A stretch of 64,000 bases of DNA from Flavobacteriales bacterium UBA5040 (GCA_002415135.1 DIBY01000024.1:62001-126000), one strand, 5' to 3'; positions 41,675-50,239 are shown, counted from the stretch's first letter. Notes: generated from the letters alone by a model not told the origin. A program made the numbers and translations.

Positions 41675-43249
41675 TTATCTCGCAATATTCACAGATCTTG
41701 TTTCGCGAATTACAGTAACCCGAACCTGTCCTGGATACGTTAATTCAGTCTGAATTTTCTCAGAGATATCATAAGAAAGCTGTGCCGATTGGTCATCGCT
41801 GACTTTTCCACTTTCTACCATTACTCTGAGTTCTCTACCAGCTTGAATTGCATAAGCGCTCGAAACGCCATCAAAACTTAATGCTGCTGCCTCAAGATCT
41901 TTCAATCTTTGGATATAAGACTCCAACACCTGTCTTCTAGCACCCGGTCTGGCTCCTGAAATTGCATCGGCAACCTGAATGATCGGCGATAACAACGTGG
42001 TCATTTCTACTTCATCATGGTGAGCTCCGATCGCATTAACAACTTCTGGATTCTCTCCATATTTCTCAGCCCACTGCATTCCTAAAAGTGCGTGTGGCAG
42101 TTCAGATTCCTGTTCCGGAACTTTTCCGATATCATGAAGCAAACCTGCTCTTTTCGCTAACTTAACATTAAGTCCTAATTCTGCAGCCATCGTTCCGGCG
42201 ATGTTCGCAACTTCTCTGGAGTGTTGCAATAAGTTCTGTCCATAAGAAGAACGGAATTTCATTCTACCAACGATTTTCACCAATTCTGGATGCAGTCCGT
42301 GAACTCCTAAATCAATCACTGTTCTTTTACCAACTTCGATGATTTCTTCCTCGATCATTTTCTTAGTTTTATCAACTACTTCTTCAATTCTTGCTGGGTG
42401 AATTCTACCATCGGTTACCAAACGGTGAAGCGATAATCTTGCGATTTCTCTTCTTACTGGATCGAAACATGAAAGTAAAATAGCTTCTGGCGTATCATCA
42501 ACAATGATTTCAACACCTGTAGCGGCTTCTAAAGCACGAATGTTACGTCCTTCTCTACCAATGATTCTACCTTTAACTTCATCAGATTCAATATTAAAAA
42601 CAGAAACCGAGTTTTCGATCGCCTGTTCTGTACCAATTCTCTGAATAGTTTGGATTACGATTTTCTTGGCCTCTTGCTTAGCGTTCAATTGCGCTTCAGC
42701 CATAATATTCTGAACGTGTGCTTGAGCTCTCGTTTTAGCTTCTGCTTTTAAAGCTTCTACTAATTCATTCTTCGCGTCTTCGGCAGAATAACCTGAGATT
42801 CTTTCTAAAATTTCTACCTTCTGCGCAGTTACAGCATCTAATTCCTGTTGTTTTTTCTCAAGAATTTCATGCTTCTTACTGTAATCAGCAATTTGACGGT
42901 CAAGATCTTTTTCTAATTTTCCTGTTTTGCTAAGCTCATCATTAAGCTTGTTTTCTTTGTCTTTGATTCTCTTTTCAGAATCCTGCATTTTCTTTTCTCG
43001 GGACTGAATGTCTGCATCATGTTGCGATTTCAGTTCCATGAATTTCTCCTTGGCCTGAAAATGCTTTTCTTTCTTAATTGATTCTGCCTGTACAGTGGCT
43101 TTTTCTATAAGATTCTCGGCGTTTTTCTTTGCATCTTCTACGATGAATTTTGCTTTTGCATTAAGGCCGCTTTTGGAAAAAACCATTCCAATTACTGCTC
43201 CTATACCTAAGCAAACAATACCGATAATTATAGCGATAGTTGTTGTCAT
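41675..43249 (-). CDS. rny: Ribonuclease Y
   Basis: Membrane-anchored endoribonuclease that starts mRNA decay. 524 residues: N-terminal membrane helix (TIAIIIGIVCLGIGAVIGMVF), a long coiled coil to about residue 200, a KH domain (GRIIGREGRNIRALEAATG), then an HD domain with the metal motif AGLLHDIGKVPEQE and AIGAHHDEVEM. The C-terminus is GQVRVTVIRET. All features match the family. It lies downstream of the 6S-like RNA and zapA on the same strand; the strong RNA terminator suggests its own promoter, which I could not define. Confidence 0.97.
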   Translation of the reverse strand: MTTTIAIIIGIVCLGIGAVIGMVFSKSGLNAKAKFIVEDAKKNAENLIEKATVQAESIKKEKHFQAKEKFMELKSQHDADIQSREKKMQDSEKRIKDKENKLNDELSKTGKLEKDLDRQIADYSKKHEILEKKQQELDAVTAQKVEILERISGYSAEDAKNELVEALKAEAKTRAQAHVQNIMAEAQLNAKQEAKKIVIQTIQRIGTEQAIENSVSVFNIESDEVKGRIIGREGRNIRALEAATGVEIIVDDTPEAILLSCFDPVRREIARLSLHRLVTDGRIHPARIEEVVDKTKKMIEEEIIEVGKRTVIDLGVHGLHPELVKIVGRMKFRSSYGQNLLQHSREVANIAGTMAAELGLNVKLAKRAGLLHDIGKVPEQESELPHALLGMQWAEKYGENPEVVNAIGAHHDEVEMTTLLSPIIQVADAISGARPGARRQVLESYIQRLKDLEAAALSFDGVSSAYAIQAGRELRVMVESGKVSDDQSAQLSYDISEKIQTELTYPGQVRVTVIRETRSVNIAR

Positions 43250-43340
43250 ATATGTTTATTTTTAATATTATTCTATTGTAAATCAAGTTGTAACTTTTAT
43301 AAAATTTTATTTAAAAATCTTCCAACATTGATTATGGGTA

Positions 43341-43515
43341 AAAAAAAAGCCTACAATAATCCACGGATTTAGAGTAAACTCCTAATCAACACGATTTGAA
43401 CTGTTTTTTACTTTCTGTAATCCGAGCAAGTCGGCACGCCATTAAATAAACTTTCGTTCGGTAATAGTTTTGCGTTGAGTTTACCTGTAATGTGTTAGAA
43501 CTATTGTAGGCAGTC
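43341..43515 (-). ncRNA. ssrS: Probable 6S RNA (6S-Flavo type)
   Basis: The 286-bp gap between zapA and rny folds as a long rod. The 5' end (43502-43511, GCCTACAATA) pairs perfectly for 10 bp with 43349-43358, followed by eight U as terminator. A second long-range helix joins 43477-43484 (GTAAACTC) with 43374-43381, extended by CAAC/GTTG across a small bulge. An apical hairpin CCGA/TCGG lies at 43422-43434. Length ~175 nt, closing stem, internal bubbles and placement directly after zapA (also beside the 6S gene in Proteobacteria) fit a 6S RNA, which traps RNA polymerase holoenzyme. The name is inferred from structure and context. Confidence 0.7.
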
Positions 43516-43535
43516 GTTGATTGAAAAAGAAAAAT

Positions 43536-43823
43536 CTACTTTTCCAACTCTTCCAGGAATTGATTGATATTTTTCAATCGCTCCGTGGAATCTTTAATAT
43601 TTTTATCGTTATTGATTTGAGCAACTTGGGCATTGGTTCCTAATTTCAAGCAACACATGGCCAAAGCATCCTGTTTATCTCTAACATCAAAATTCTGTTC
43701 AAAATCTTTAATCATCGCTTCTATCTGTTTCCCCACAATTCGCAGTGTTTCTTCTTCTGCCGAGGGTACATTTAACGGATAACTTCTTCCCGCAATCGTG
43801 ATGGTTATTCTTCTTACATCCAT
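43536..43823 (-). CDS. zapA: Cell division protein ZapA
   Basis: Small cytoplasmic protein that bundles FtsZ protofilaments. 95 residues: an N-terminal beta-hairpin RRITITIAGRSYPLNVPSAEE, then helix LRIVGKQIEAMIKDFEQNF, and the ZapA family core VRDKQDALAMCCLKLGT followed by a coiled-coil tail. It overlaps the upstream coiled-coil gene by one base, a typical pairing for a FtsZ accessory complex. The 6S-like RNA begins some 20 bp past its stop codon. Confidence 0.93.
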   Translation of the reverse strand: MDVRRITITIAGRSYPLNVPSAEEETLRIVGKQIEAMIKDFEQNFDVRDKQDALAMCCLKLGTNAQVAQINNDKNIKDSTERLKNINQFLEELEK

Positions 43824-44125
43824 TACAATCCGCTATTTTGAAGTTCTGCAATACAATAATCCACTTCTTTTATCAATCGGTTAATATGATTCTTCATCAA
43901 TCGATTATGGTCTGGATTTCCTGATATTGCTGAATAAAGTTTTATATTTTTTTGTTCTTCTGCTAAAACCTGATTTCTTTTTCTCTCCTCTTCATACTTC
44001 ATCTTCAACTCTTCGTGCTCTTTATTTAGTTCTAAATAACTTTCATTGAGATTTCGATAATTCTTACTTACCGCTAAAATCTTTTTTTCTAAAATGGAAA
44101 AATTATTTTCTAAATCTTTGAGCAT
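43823..44125 (-). CDS. Coiled-coil protein upstream of ZapA (ZapB-like candidate)
   Basis: 100 residues, with a nearly continuous coiled coil over residues 1-65 (SYLELNKEHEELKMKYEEERKR is part of it, rich in Glu/Lys heptads), then HNRLMKNHINRLIKEVDYCIAELQ. There is no sequence match I can name. Size, coiled-coil character and one-base overlap with zapA recall ZapB or ZauP, the ZapA partners of other bacteria. A role as ZapA partner is inference from context. Its promoter is at 44156-44163. Confidence 0.78.
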   Translation of the reverse strand: MLKDLENNFSILEKKILAVSKNYRNLNESYLELNKEHEELKMKYEEERKRNQVLAEEQKNIKLYSAISGNPDHNRLMKNHINRLIKEVDYCIAELQNSGL

Positions 44126-44155
44126 TTCTCAGGTTAATTTATTCTAACTCGTTAG

Positions 44156-44163
44156 CAAAAATA
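44156..44163 (-). promoter_or_regulatory. TAttTTTG -7 element, coiled-coil/zapA operon
   Basis: Perfect minus-strand -7 box 30 nt before the ATG at 44125. It probably drives the coiled-coil gene and zapA, and possibly reads into the 6S-like RNA. Confidence 0.55.
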
Positions 44164-44220
44164 TAAAAAATTTATTTGAAAGTATCACTTATGAAGCACT
44201 AATTTTCGAAATTGTAGAAT

Positions 44221-44253
44221 AAAAAAAGAGAAAGTTCTGAAACCTTCTCTTTG
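44221..44253 (-). terminator. porT terminator
   Basis: Stem AAAGAGAA / TTCTCTTT with a T run on the minus-strand side, 23 bp after the porT-like stop codon. Confidence 0.75.
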
Positions 44254-44275
44254 ATATTGATAATTGCTATAATTT

Positions 44276-45073
44276 TTACTCAAATTTCAGCACAAACATG
44301 AATGCTCTGGTTTTCGCACTTGACATTGCCGATGACCAATAAGGCGGAGTTTCAGCGTTATCTGCAACTGATTCATTATTTATCATAAAAGTTCCTCTGA
44401 AACCTGGAGTTAATTTAAATCTACTGAAATAAAACTGCATTCCAATTTCTGCCGACCAAGCAAAGTTGCTTGCTGTCGTACGGAAGATTCCTTGTTGATT
44501 ATCATCTTCTGATTTGCTGTTAGACTGCAAATTCATCATCCAGTTGACTCCAGCTGCGGCGTAAGGTCTCGAGTTGTACCAACGGTCACCATGAACTTCA
44601 ATTAACAAAGGAATATCAACATAGGTAGATTTTACTGTTCGTAATTTATCAGCGTCAGTTAAAGTAATTGGTGTGAAGGGTTGATTAATGGGTAATTGTG
44701 TACTTGTTCCATCAGCATAATTACTGTTCGTTTGGGTATCAAAATAAATCTCCCGTTCAACAAACTGTAAACCTGGTTCTACTCTTAAATCAAAATAATC
44801 ATTTAACCTTAATTTTCCGATAAGACCAGCACCAAAAATATAAGCAGCTTTAGTTTGCACTAAACTTTTTTGTCCATCCATTCCAAATTTTGGATCAAGA
44901 ACCAATTTATAATCGAAATTATTGGCAGCGAGGTAAAATCCATAACTGAATTTTTGGCCGTCAAATCCTTCCAGATTATCCATCCGATCTTTGGTTCGGA
45001 ACAACTGAGCGTTCGCAAAACTGCACACCACAAATGCTGCAATAAAATTAATTTTAAAAAAAGTATTCCCCAT
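44276..45073 (-). CDS. porT: PorT-family outer-membrane beta-barrel protein
   Basis: 265 residues with signal peptide 1-22 (ending SFANA). The mature part starts LFRTKDRMDNLEGFDGQKFSYGFYLA, then alternating strands AAYIFGAGLIGKLRLNDYFDLRVEPGL and a C-terminal TRAFMFVLKFE. PorT (SprT in Flavobacterium) is an outer-membrane factor needed for type IX secretion. The ubiE-porT gene order is, as I recall, conserved in flavobacteria and supports the call. It begins one base after the ubiE stop codon. It should serve the T9SS-tailed proteins seen elsewhere in this window. Confidence 0.85.
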   Translation of the reverse strand: MGNTFFKINFIAAFVVCSFANAQLFRTKDRMDNLEGFDGQKFSYGFYLAANNFDYKLVLDPKFGMDGQKSLVQTKAAYIFGAGLIGKLRLNDYFDLRVEPGLQFVEREIYFDTQTNSNYADGTSTQLPINQPFTPITLTDADKLRTVKSTYVDIPLLIEVHGDRWYNSRPYAAAGVNWMMNLQSNSKSEDDNQQGIFRTTASNFAWSAEIGMQFYFSRFKLTPGFRGTFMINNESVADNAETPPYWSSAMSSAKTRAFMFVLKFE

Positions 45074-45074
45074 A

Positions 45075-45794
45075 TTATTTGGTTGCCTTGTAAATAGTTG
45101 CGATTCCTAAACTTAGTTTTTTGTATTCTACTTGTCTAAACCCAACATTCAACAAAATTGTTTTCATTTTCTCTCCAAACGGAAAAGCATTTACAGAATC
45201 TGGCAAATAAGTGTAGGCACGGTTGTCTTTCGATACTAATTTACCAATTTGAGGTAAAATATTTTTAAAATAAAACATATAGAACGGAGCTAAAAAACCT
45301 TCCACCTTAGAGAATTCTAAGATATAAACGCTTTTGCCTTCCTTCACTACTCTTTTTAATTCATCCAAACCTTTCTCTAAGTTCTCGAAATTCCGCACTC
45401 CAAAAGCAACGGAAACCGCATCAAATTTATTGCTTTCAAAAGGAAGATTTTCTGCATCACCTTTGATCATTTCAATTTGGTCAGTTAAACTAATCTTCTT
45501 GATTTTCTCAATTCCAACATTCAACATTTGCTGAGACAAATCTAAACCGACGATTTTAGCACCAGTTCCTTTTTGAACCGCAATCGCTAAATCTCCAGTT
45601 CCGGTGGCCACGTCTAAAACTTCATTAGGTTGATCAGCATTCATCCATTTCACCAAAGTGTTTCTCCAGAGAACATCTATTTTCATAGACAGAACATGAT
45701 TTAACAAATCATATTTCGGTGCAATATTGTCGAACATATCTTCGACTTCTTTCTTCTTTCCGGCTTCGGTATTATAAGGGGTAACTTGATTCAA
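45075..45794 (-). CDS. ubiE: Demethylmenaquinone methyltransferase UbiE/MenG
   Basis: SAM-dependent C-methylation of demethylmenaquinone, the last step of menaquinone synthesis, the sole quinone expected in flavobacteria. 239 residues. UbiE signatures: FDNIAPKYDLLNHVLSMKID, VLDVATGTGDLAIA (motif I), SVAFGVRNFENLEKGL and LEFSKVEGFLAPFY...YFKNILPQIG. It is coupled to porT downstream. The gene ending at 45805 lies just upstream. Confidence 0.95.
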   Translation of the reverse strand: MNQVTPYNTEAGKKKEVEDMFDNIAPKYDLLNHVLSMKIDVLWRNTLVKWMNADQPNEVLDVATGTGDLAIAVQKGTGAKIVGLDLSQQMLNVGIEKIKKISLTDQIEMIKGDAENLPFESNKFDAVSVAFGVRNFENLEKGLDELKRVVKEGKSVYILEFSKVEGFLAPFYMFYFKNILPQIGKLVSKDNRAYTYLPDSVNAFPFGEKMKTILLNVGFRQVEYKKLSLGIATIYKATK

Positions 45795-45804
45795 AATGTT
45801 TGTG

Positions 45805-46374
45805 TTAAAATTTGTAATATTCTTTATAATAATTCAGGAAATCTGCTTTCCGAAATATCTTTGTTCTTGATTCTACTTTCTGAATATTTTTTATTACTCC
45901 ATCGTATTCTTCATCGATATTATAATAAAAGTCGTCAGTATATAATTTATTAAAATGTATTGGTGAGTTCACAAATAGTTTTCCATCAATCGTAGTTTGT
46001 TTTCTTGCAGCAATGAGTGAATCCTTGTTCAAGCCATAGCCATAAAATTGCTCATTAATATAATAATCCTGATGTGCAATATTTAATAATCCACGATTCT
46101 TCTTAACAACGAAGCTCGAATCATATATAACGTTCTTACGGTCATCAAAAACTTTAACCTGGTTTTTTCCTTTCTTTAAATCAATTTGAAATTTCTGTCC
46201 GGCAGTGATGGTTTTTTCTTCGCCATTATTAATGTTAAAAAAGTAGGTTTTTTCAGTCGGATTATCGACCAGATAGTAATTTCTTTTCGCTAAAAAGAAG
46301 TTATAAATACCAAATGCAACTAAAACAGTAATGATTGATATAATTAACCCTTTGGTAGATGGACTGATTTTCAT
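45805..46374 (-). CDS. Membrane-anchored protein, unknown function
   Basis: 189 residues from ATG 46374 (MKISPSTKGLIISIITVLVA), with one N-terminal membrane helix and the rest probably extracytoplasmic. The soluble part is beta-rich: YYLVDNPTEKTYFFNINNGE, GQKFQIDLKKGKNQVKVFDD, then a Tyr-rich C-terminus (YYNIDEEYDG, FLNYYKEYYKF). No family recognised. A longer frame to 46437 would start upstream of the -7 box at 46402-46409 and is rejected. Confidence 0.68.
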   Translation of the reverse strand: MKISPSTKGLIISIITVLVAFGIYNFFLAKRNYYLVDNPTEKTYFFNINNGEEKTITAGQKFQIDLKKGKNQVKVFDDRKNVIYDSSFVVKKNRGLLNIAHQDYYINEQFYGYGLNKDSLIAARKQTTIDGKLFVNSPIHFNKLYTDDFYYNIDEEYDGVIKNIQKVESRTKIFRKADFLNYYKEYYKF

Positions 46375-46401
46375 ATAGAATAATATAGTAAAAAACTTTT
46401 G

Positions 46402-46409
46402 CAAATTTA
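46402..46409 (-). promoter_or_regulatory. TAaaTTTG -7 element, membrane-anchored protein gene
   Basis: Perfect minus-strand -7 box 27 nt upstream of ATG 46374. It lies only 38 bp from the divergent -7 box at 46448-46455. Confidence 0.55.
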
Positions 46410-46447
46410 ATAATAATTTTGTTTTACTTCGGTACAATAATAATTCT

Positions 46448-46455
46448 TAAATTTG
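46448..46455 (+). promoter_or_regulatory. TAaaTTTG -7 element, KAS III-like gene
   Basis: Perfect plus-strand -7 box 22 nt before ATG 46478, back to back with the divergent promoter at 46402-46409. Confidence 0.55.
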
Positions 46456-46477
46456 CCTAAATTTTTCACTCAAAAAT

Positions 46478-47545
46478 ATGCCCAATACAATCATAATCGG
46501 TTCAGGAAGTTACATTCCTACGAAGGTAATCGATAAAGAACACTTCATGGACTCTGTTTTTTACACTGATGAAGGTGACAAAATCGAGAAACCTAATGAA
46601 GAAGTCATTCAAAAATTTGTAGAAATTACAGAAATCGAAACGAGATGCTACTTGGAAGATGACGAATTCAATTCTGATTTAGGCCATAGAGCGGCAAAAG
46701 AAGCGATTTATGATGCAAAAATCGATCAGGAAGATTTAGACTATATTATTTACGCCAGTAACTTCGGTGAAGTTGACAAAAATGGAATGACCAATTTCAT
46801 GCCTTCAATGTCCTCCAGAGTGAAACATAAATTGGGTATTAAAAACAGAAAAACGGTCAATTACGATATGATCTTCGGTTGCCCAGGTTGGGTTGAAGCC
46901 ATGATCTTAGCGGATACGCTTATCAAAGCGAAAAAAGCCAAATTGATTTTAGTGGTTGGTTCAGAAACATTGAGTAGAGTTACCGATGCGTTTGACCGAA
47001 ATAAAATGATTTTTGCAGACGGCGCGGGAGCGGTTGTCGTACAAGCGACAGATGACGAGAATGTAGGAATTATCGCCGATTCTACGATTTGTGACAATGG
47101 GCCAGAATTAAATTATCTCGAAAACGCACCTTCATTAAAAAAAGATGAAGACCGCAGACCATTATACATTAGAATGCACGGCCGTAAGATTTACGAATAT
47201 GCTTTAAAAAATGTTCCAGACGCGATTAAAGAAACCATCGACAAAGCGAATTTGACTATTGATGATATTGATAAAATCTTAATTCACCAGGCAAATGCTA
47301 AAATGGATTACGCCATGATTTCCCGTTTATTTAAACTTTATGGAAGATCAGATTACGATCATGCAGTTTCGCCAATGACCATTCAATACTTAGGAAACTC
47401 TTCTGTAGCGACAATTCCTACAATGTTTGATTTGATTATGAAAGGAGAAATGAAAGGTCAATCTTTCAAAGAAAAAGGAAATATCGTTTTCACTTCGGTT
47501 GGAGCGGGAATGAATATCAACGCAATAGTTTATCGTTTTCCCTAA
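46478..47545 (+). CDS. 3-oxoacyl-ACP synthase III family protein (FabH-like)
   Basis: Thiolase-fold condensing enzyme of 355 residues with an intact Cys-His-Asn triad: Cys135 (IFGCPGW), His270 (LIHQANAKM), Asn307 (LGNSSVATIPT). It is longer than canonical FabH (~320) and has an acidic N-terminal insertion after residue 30 (DEGDKIEKPNEEV). The GAGMN ending matches KAS III. The Bacteroidota-specific subgroup may condense acyl groups for specialised lipids or pigments; this role is inference. It is not in a fatty acid gene cluster. Confidence 0.88.
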   Translation: MPNTIIIGSGSYIPTKVIDKEHFMDSVFYTDEGDKIEKPNEEVIQKFVEITEIETRCYLEDDEFNSDLGHRAAKEAIYDAKIDQEDLDYIIYASNFGEVDKNGMTNFMPSMSSRVKHKLGIKNRKTVNYDMIFGCPGWVEAMILADTLIKAKKAKLILVVGSETLSRVTDAFDRNKMIFADGAGAVVVQATDDENVGIIADSTICDNGPELNYLENAPSLKKDEDRRPLYIRMHGRKIYEYALKNVPDAIKETIDKANLTIDDIDKILIHQANAKMDYAMISRLFKLYGRSDYDHAVSPMTIQYLGNSSVATIPTMFDLIMKGEMKGQSFKEKGNIVFTSVGAGMNINAIVYRFP

Positions 47546-47569
47546 ATAGAAATTTTTAAAATTAAGAAT

Positions 47570-47600
47570 AGCACAAAATTTGTTTTTGTGCTTTTTTTAT
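47570..47600 (+). terminator. KAS III-like gene terminator
   Basis: Stem AGCACAAAA / TTTTGTGCT, then seven T residues. Confidence 0.85.
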
Positions 47601-47612
47601 TGACCAAATAAC

Positions 47613-48818
47613 ATGCAGAAATACATTTTAATCATCACTGGAATTTTATTCGCGCTGGAATTCTATGTTTATCAAGCCTTCAAAACAGTAACCAACAATA
47701 ATTATTTACGAATTGCCTATTGGGTGATTACCATTTCGATTTACTTATTTTTCATTTATGAAGTTTTAAATTTCGACAGGACTGATCGGGATAATTCACG
47801 CACACAAATCGTTTCGTCCGTATTTTTGATTTTATTTTTGCCCAAACTTTTAATTATTTTCTTTCTTTTAATTGAAGATTTAGGACGGGGAGTTAACTAT
47901 ATTGTCCAATCGTTTGGCACTGGTGAAAATTATCTTCCCGACCGTAGGAAGTTTTTAAGTATCGCAGGATTAGGAACTGCTGCCCTCCTTTCTGGTTTAT
48001 TTCTGGACGGTATTATCTTCGGAAAATATCGACATACTGTTAGAAAAGTAAAACTGAAAATTGCAGGTTTACCTAATAGCTTTAAAGGTTACCGAATCAT
48101 TCAGATCTCTGATGTTCACGCGGGGAGTTTCCTGAACCCTTCGAAATTACAGACCGCGTTTGATATGATCAATGAGCAGAAAGCAGATTTAATCCTGTTC
48201 ACCGGTGATATGGTCAATAATTACGCAACTGAATTTGAACCTTTTGTTGAAATGTTTAAGAGTTTACAATCTAAGGGTGGAAAATTTTCGGTTCTCGGAA
48301 ATCATGATTATGGAGATTATGGAGCTTGGGAATCAACCCAGGAAAAGGCACAAAACATTCCCGATTTAATTAAATTACAAAAGGAAGCTGGCTTCGAAAT
48401 GCTTAGAAATGAACATCGAGTCATTGAAAAAAATGGTGAGAAACTTTATTTATTGGGTGTAGAAAACTGGGGCGAAAAACCTTTTCCTCAATACGGAGAT
48501 TTGGATAAGGCTTCTGAAGGAATTCCGTATGAAGCTGCAAAAATATTGATGAGCCACGATCCAACCCACTTTGATTATATTGTAAAAGACCACCCTTCAA
48601 ACGTACAGCTTACACTTTCCGGTCACACCCACGGAATGCAGTTCGGACTCGATTTAAAAAATGTTCGTTGGTCACCAGCGCAATTCCGTTATAAAAAATG
48701 GGCAGATTTGTATGAAAGCAATGGCAAATACCTTTACGTAAACAGAGGTTTTGGCGTCATTGGTTATCCAGGCAGAGTCGGAATTGATCCGGAAATAACT
48801 TTATTTGAATTGAATTAA
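47613..48818 (+). CDS. Membrane-anchored metallophosphoesterase (YaeI/YkuE-like)
   Basis: 401 residues. The N-terminal ~150 hold three to four membrane helices; then comes a calcineurin-like phosphoesterase domain with all five metal motifs: ISDVHAG, LFTGDMVNN, VLGNHDYGD, LMSHDPTHF and LSGHTHGMQFG. Related enzymes cleave phosphodiesters or pyrophosphates of lipids at the membrane; the true substrate is unknown. It is followed 17 bp later by a GNAT gene, so the two probably form an operon. Confidence 0.92.
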   Translation: MQKYILIITGILFALEFYVYQAFKTVTNNNYLRIAYWVITISIYLFFIYEVLNFDRTDRDNSRTQIVSSVFLILFLPKLLIIFFLLIEDLGRGVNYIVQSFGTGENYLPDRRKFLSIAGLGTAALLSGLFLDGIIFGKYRHTVRKVKLKIAGLPNSFKGYRIIQISDVHAGSFLNPSKLQTAFDMINEQKADLILFTGDMVNNYATEFEPFVEMFKSLQSKGGKFSVLGNHDYGDYGAWESTQEKAQNIPDLIKLQKEAGFEMLRNEHRVIEKNGEKLYLLGVENWGEKPFPQYGDLDKASEGIPYEAAKILMSHDPTHFDYIVKDHPSNVQLTLSGHTHGMQFGLDLKNVRWSPAQFRYKKWADLYESNGKYLYVNRGFGVIGYPGRVGIDPEITLFELN

Positions 48819-48835
48819 TCTATTAAGCAGATATA

Positions 48836-49330
48836 ATGGTTACGTTTAAAAAAGCAGCTGAAAAAGATATTCCGCAGATTCAGAATTTGGCCGAAAAGTC
48901 CTGGAATTCAGCTTATTCAAAAATTTTATCAAAAGATCAAATTGAATACATGTTGACTGAAATGTATTCTCAAAAAGAAATTGCAAAGCATCTTAAAGAT
49001 CCGAACTACTTTTATTACTTGATTTTGCAGGATGAAGTTCCAGCTGGATTCATCGGTTTCGAATTTCATTATGAAAAAGACACCACAAAACTTCATCGAA
49101 TTTATCTTCTGGGAGAATTTAAAGGCAAAGGTCTCGGAAAAAAAGGACTTGATTTTTTAAAAGAAAAAGTTTCAGAAACTTCAGATAAGCGAATAATTCT
49201 TAATGTTAACAAAGACAATCCCGCAAAAAGGATGTACGAGTCACAAGGATTTCAAGTTTTTCATGAAGAAATTTTTGATATTGGAAACGGCTTTGTGATG
49301 GATGATTATCTGATGGAATTTAAATTATAA
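48836..49330 (+). CDS. GNAT-family N-acetyltransferase
   Basis: Acetyl-CoA-dependent transferase of 164 residues. The acetyl-CoA loop is LLGEFKGKGLGKKGLDFL (Q/RxxGxG/A-like GKGLGKK). Strand LHRIYLLG and C-terminal NVNKDNPAKRMYESQGFQ complete the fold. The start MVTFKKAAEKDIPQIQNLAE is typical for the family. The substrate is unknown. It lies 17 bp behind the metallophosphoesterase gene. Confidence 0.9.
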   Translation: MVTFKKAAEKDIPQIQNLAEKSWNSAYSKILSKDQIEYMLTEMYSQKEIAKHLKDPNYFYYLILQDEVPAGFIGFEFHYEKDTTKLHRIYLLGEFKGKGLGKKGLDFLKEKVSETSDKRIILNVNKDNPAKRMYESQGFQVFHEEIFDIGNGFVMDDYLMEFKL

Positions 49331-49421
49331 GTTAAGATTTTATTAAAATAATTTTTTAATCATCTTAACTTTTGGTACGATATTAGAATCTTAATTTTTA
49401 TAACATTAAAAAAATACAATT

Positions 49422-49661
49422 ATGACACGTACTAATTTACTTTCAAAGATCCAGGTTTTCACAATGGCTGTAATGGCTAATCTTGCAGTGGTATTGGTTA
49501 AAGCTCAGGAAAAAGGAGCTGACTTAAAAGTTGACGTTGATTTAAACAAAGGCGGCGACGCAATGGGTGGCGACTGGATGAGTAATCCATTGGTTTGGGT
49601 AATTGGCGCTTTAGTACTGATCATCATCATCGCGTTAGTTGCGAGAGGTGGAAATAAATAA
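49422..49661 (+). CDS. Small membrane protein, unknown function
   Basis: 79 residues with two hydrophobic segments: an N-terminal signal-like helix (VFTMAVMANLAVVLVKAQ) and a C-terminal membrane helix (PLVWVIGALVLIIIIALVA) followed by a basic end. The linker is Asp/Gly-rich (DVDLNKGGDAMGGDW). The unit has its own terminator, and codon use is like its neighbours, so I take it as real. No family recognised. Confidence 0.72.
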   Translation: MTRTNLLSKIQVFTMAVMANLAVVLVKAQEKGADLKVDVDLNKGGDAMGGDWMSNPLVWVIGALVLIIIIALVARGGNK

Positions 49662-49683
49662 ACATTTTTTTACAAAAATTACA

Positions 49684-49718
49684 GTCCCGAAATGTAAAAG
49701 TTTCGGGATTTTTTTTGA
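49684..49718 (+). terminator. Terminator after the small membrane protein gene
   Basis: Stem CCCGAAA / TTTCGGG with a run of eight T residues. Confidence 0.85.
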
Positions 49719-49777
49719 TCATTTTATAATGCTAATAAAAAATAGTAAATAAACTGCTGTCGCATCCGTTTTTAAAT

Positions 49778-49785
49778 TATTTTTG
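49778..49785 (+). promoter_or_regulatory. TAttTTTG -7 element
   Basis: Perfect -7 box 28 nt before ATG 49814. Confidence 0.55.
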
Positions 49786-49813
49786 CACCCAACAAAAATC
49801 TAGAATACAAGGA

Positions 49814-50239
49814 ATGAAAGCAAAATTCAGCACATTTATTTTAGCATTAGGTTTCATAATGATTTCGATGAATGCCAATGCACAAAAACAAGACCTCAAA
49901 ACATTAAGACAGCAATCACAGGTTGTGGTTCTTAACGCTGATCTGGTAAGTAAAAAAATAGATCTAGAAAAAGAAAGACAGAACAATTTAAAAATTGCAG
50001 AAGACGTAAAATATTTGGATAAAAAGTCGGATCGTACAACCAACCACTTTTCTCCTTCCGATCCGAAAAGCACCGCAAAAGATGCCAGGAATACCGCGAA
50101 GATCTTAAGACAGACAGAATCTGCCAATAAAGATTTAAGAAGAAGCAATCTGAAAATAGCTAAAATAGAAAGAGAGATTCTTAAACTGGAGGAAAAACTT
50201 AAAAATCTACAATATTCTGTAGAAATTAAAGAAAATTAA
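49814..50239 (+). CDS. Exported coiled-coil protein, unknown function
   Basis: 141 residues with signal peptide 1-23 (ending NANA). The mature part is highly charged and helical, with heptad-like Leu/Ile spacing (VSKKIDLEKERQNNLKIAED and KIAKIEREILKLEEKLKNLQ). No family known to me. It has its own promoter and a shared bidirectional terminator. Periplasmic location is inferred. Confidence 0.7.
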   Translation: MKAKFSTFILALGFIMISMNANAQKQDLKTLRQQSQVVVLNADLVSKKIDLEKERQNNLKIAEDVKYLDKKSDRTTNHFSPSDPKSTAKDARNTAKILRQTESANKDLRRSNLKIAKIEREILKLEEKLKNLQYSVEIKEN

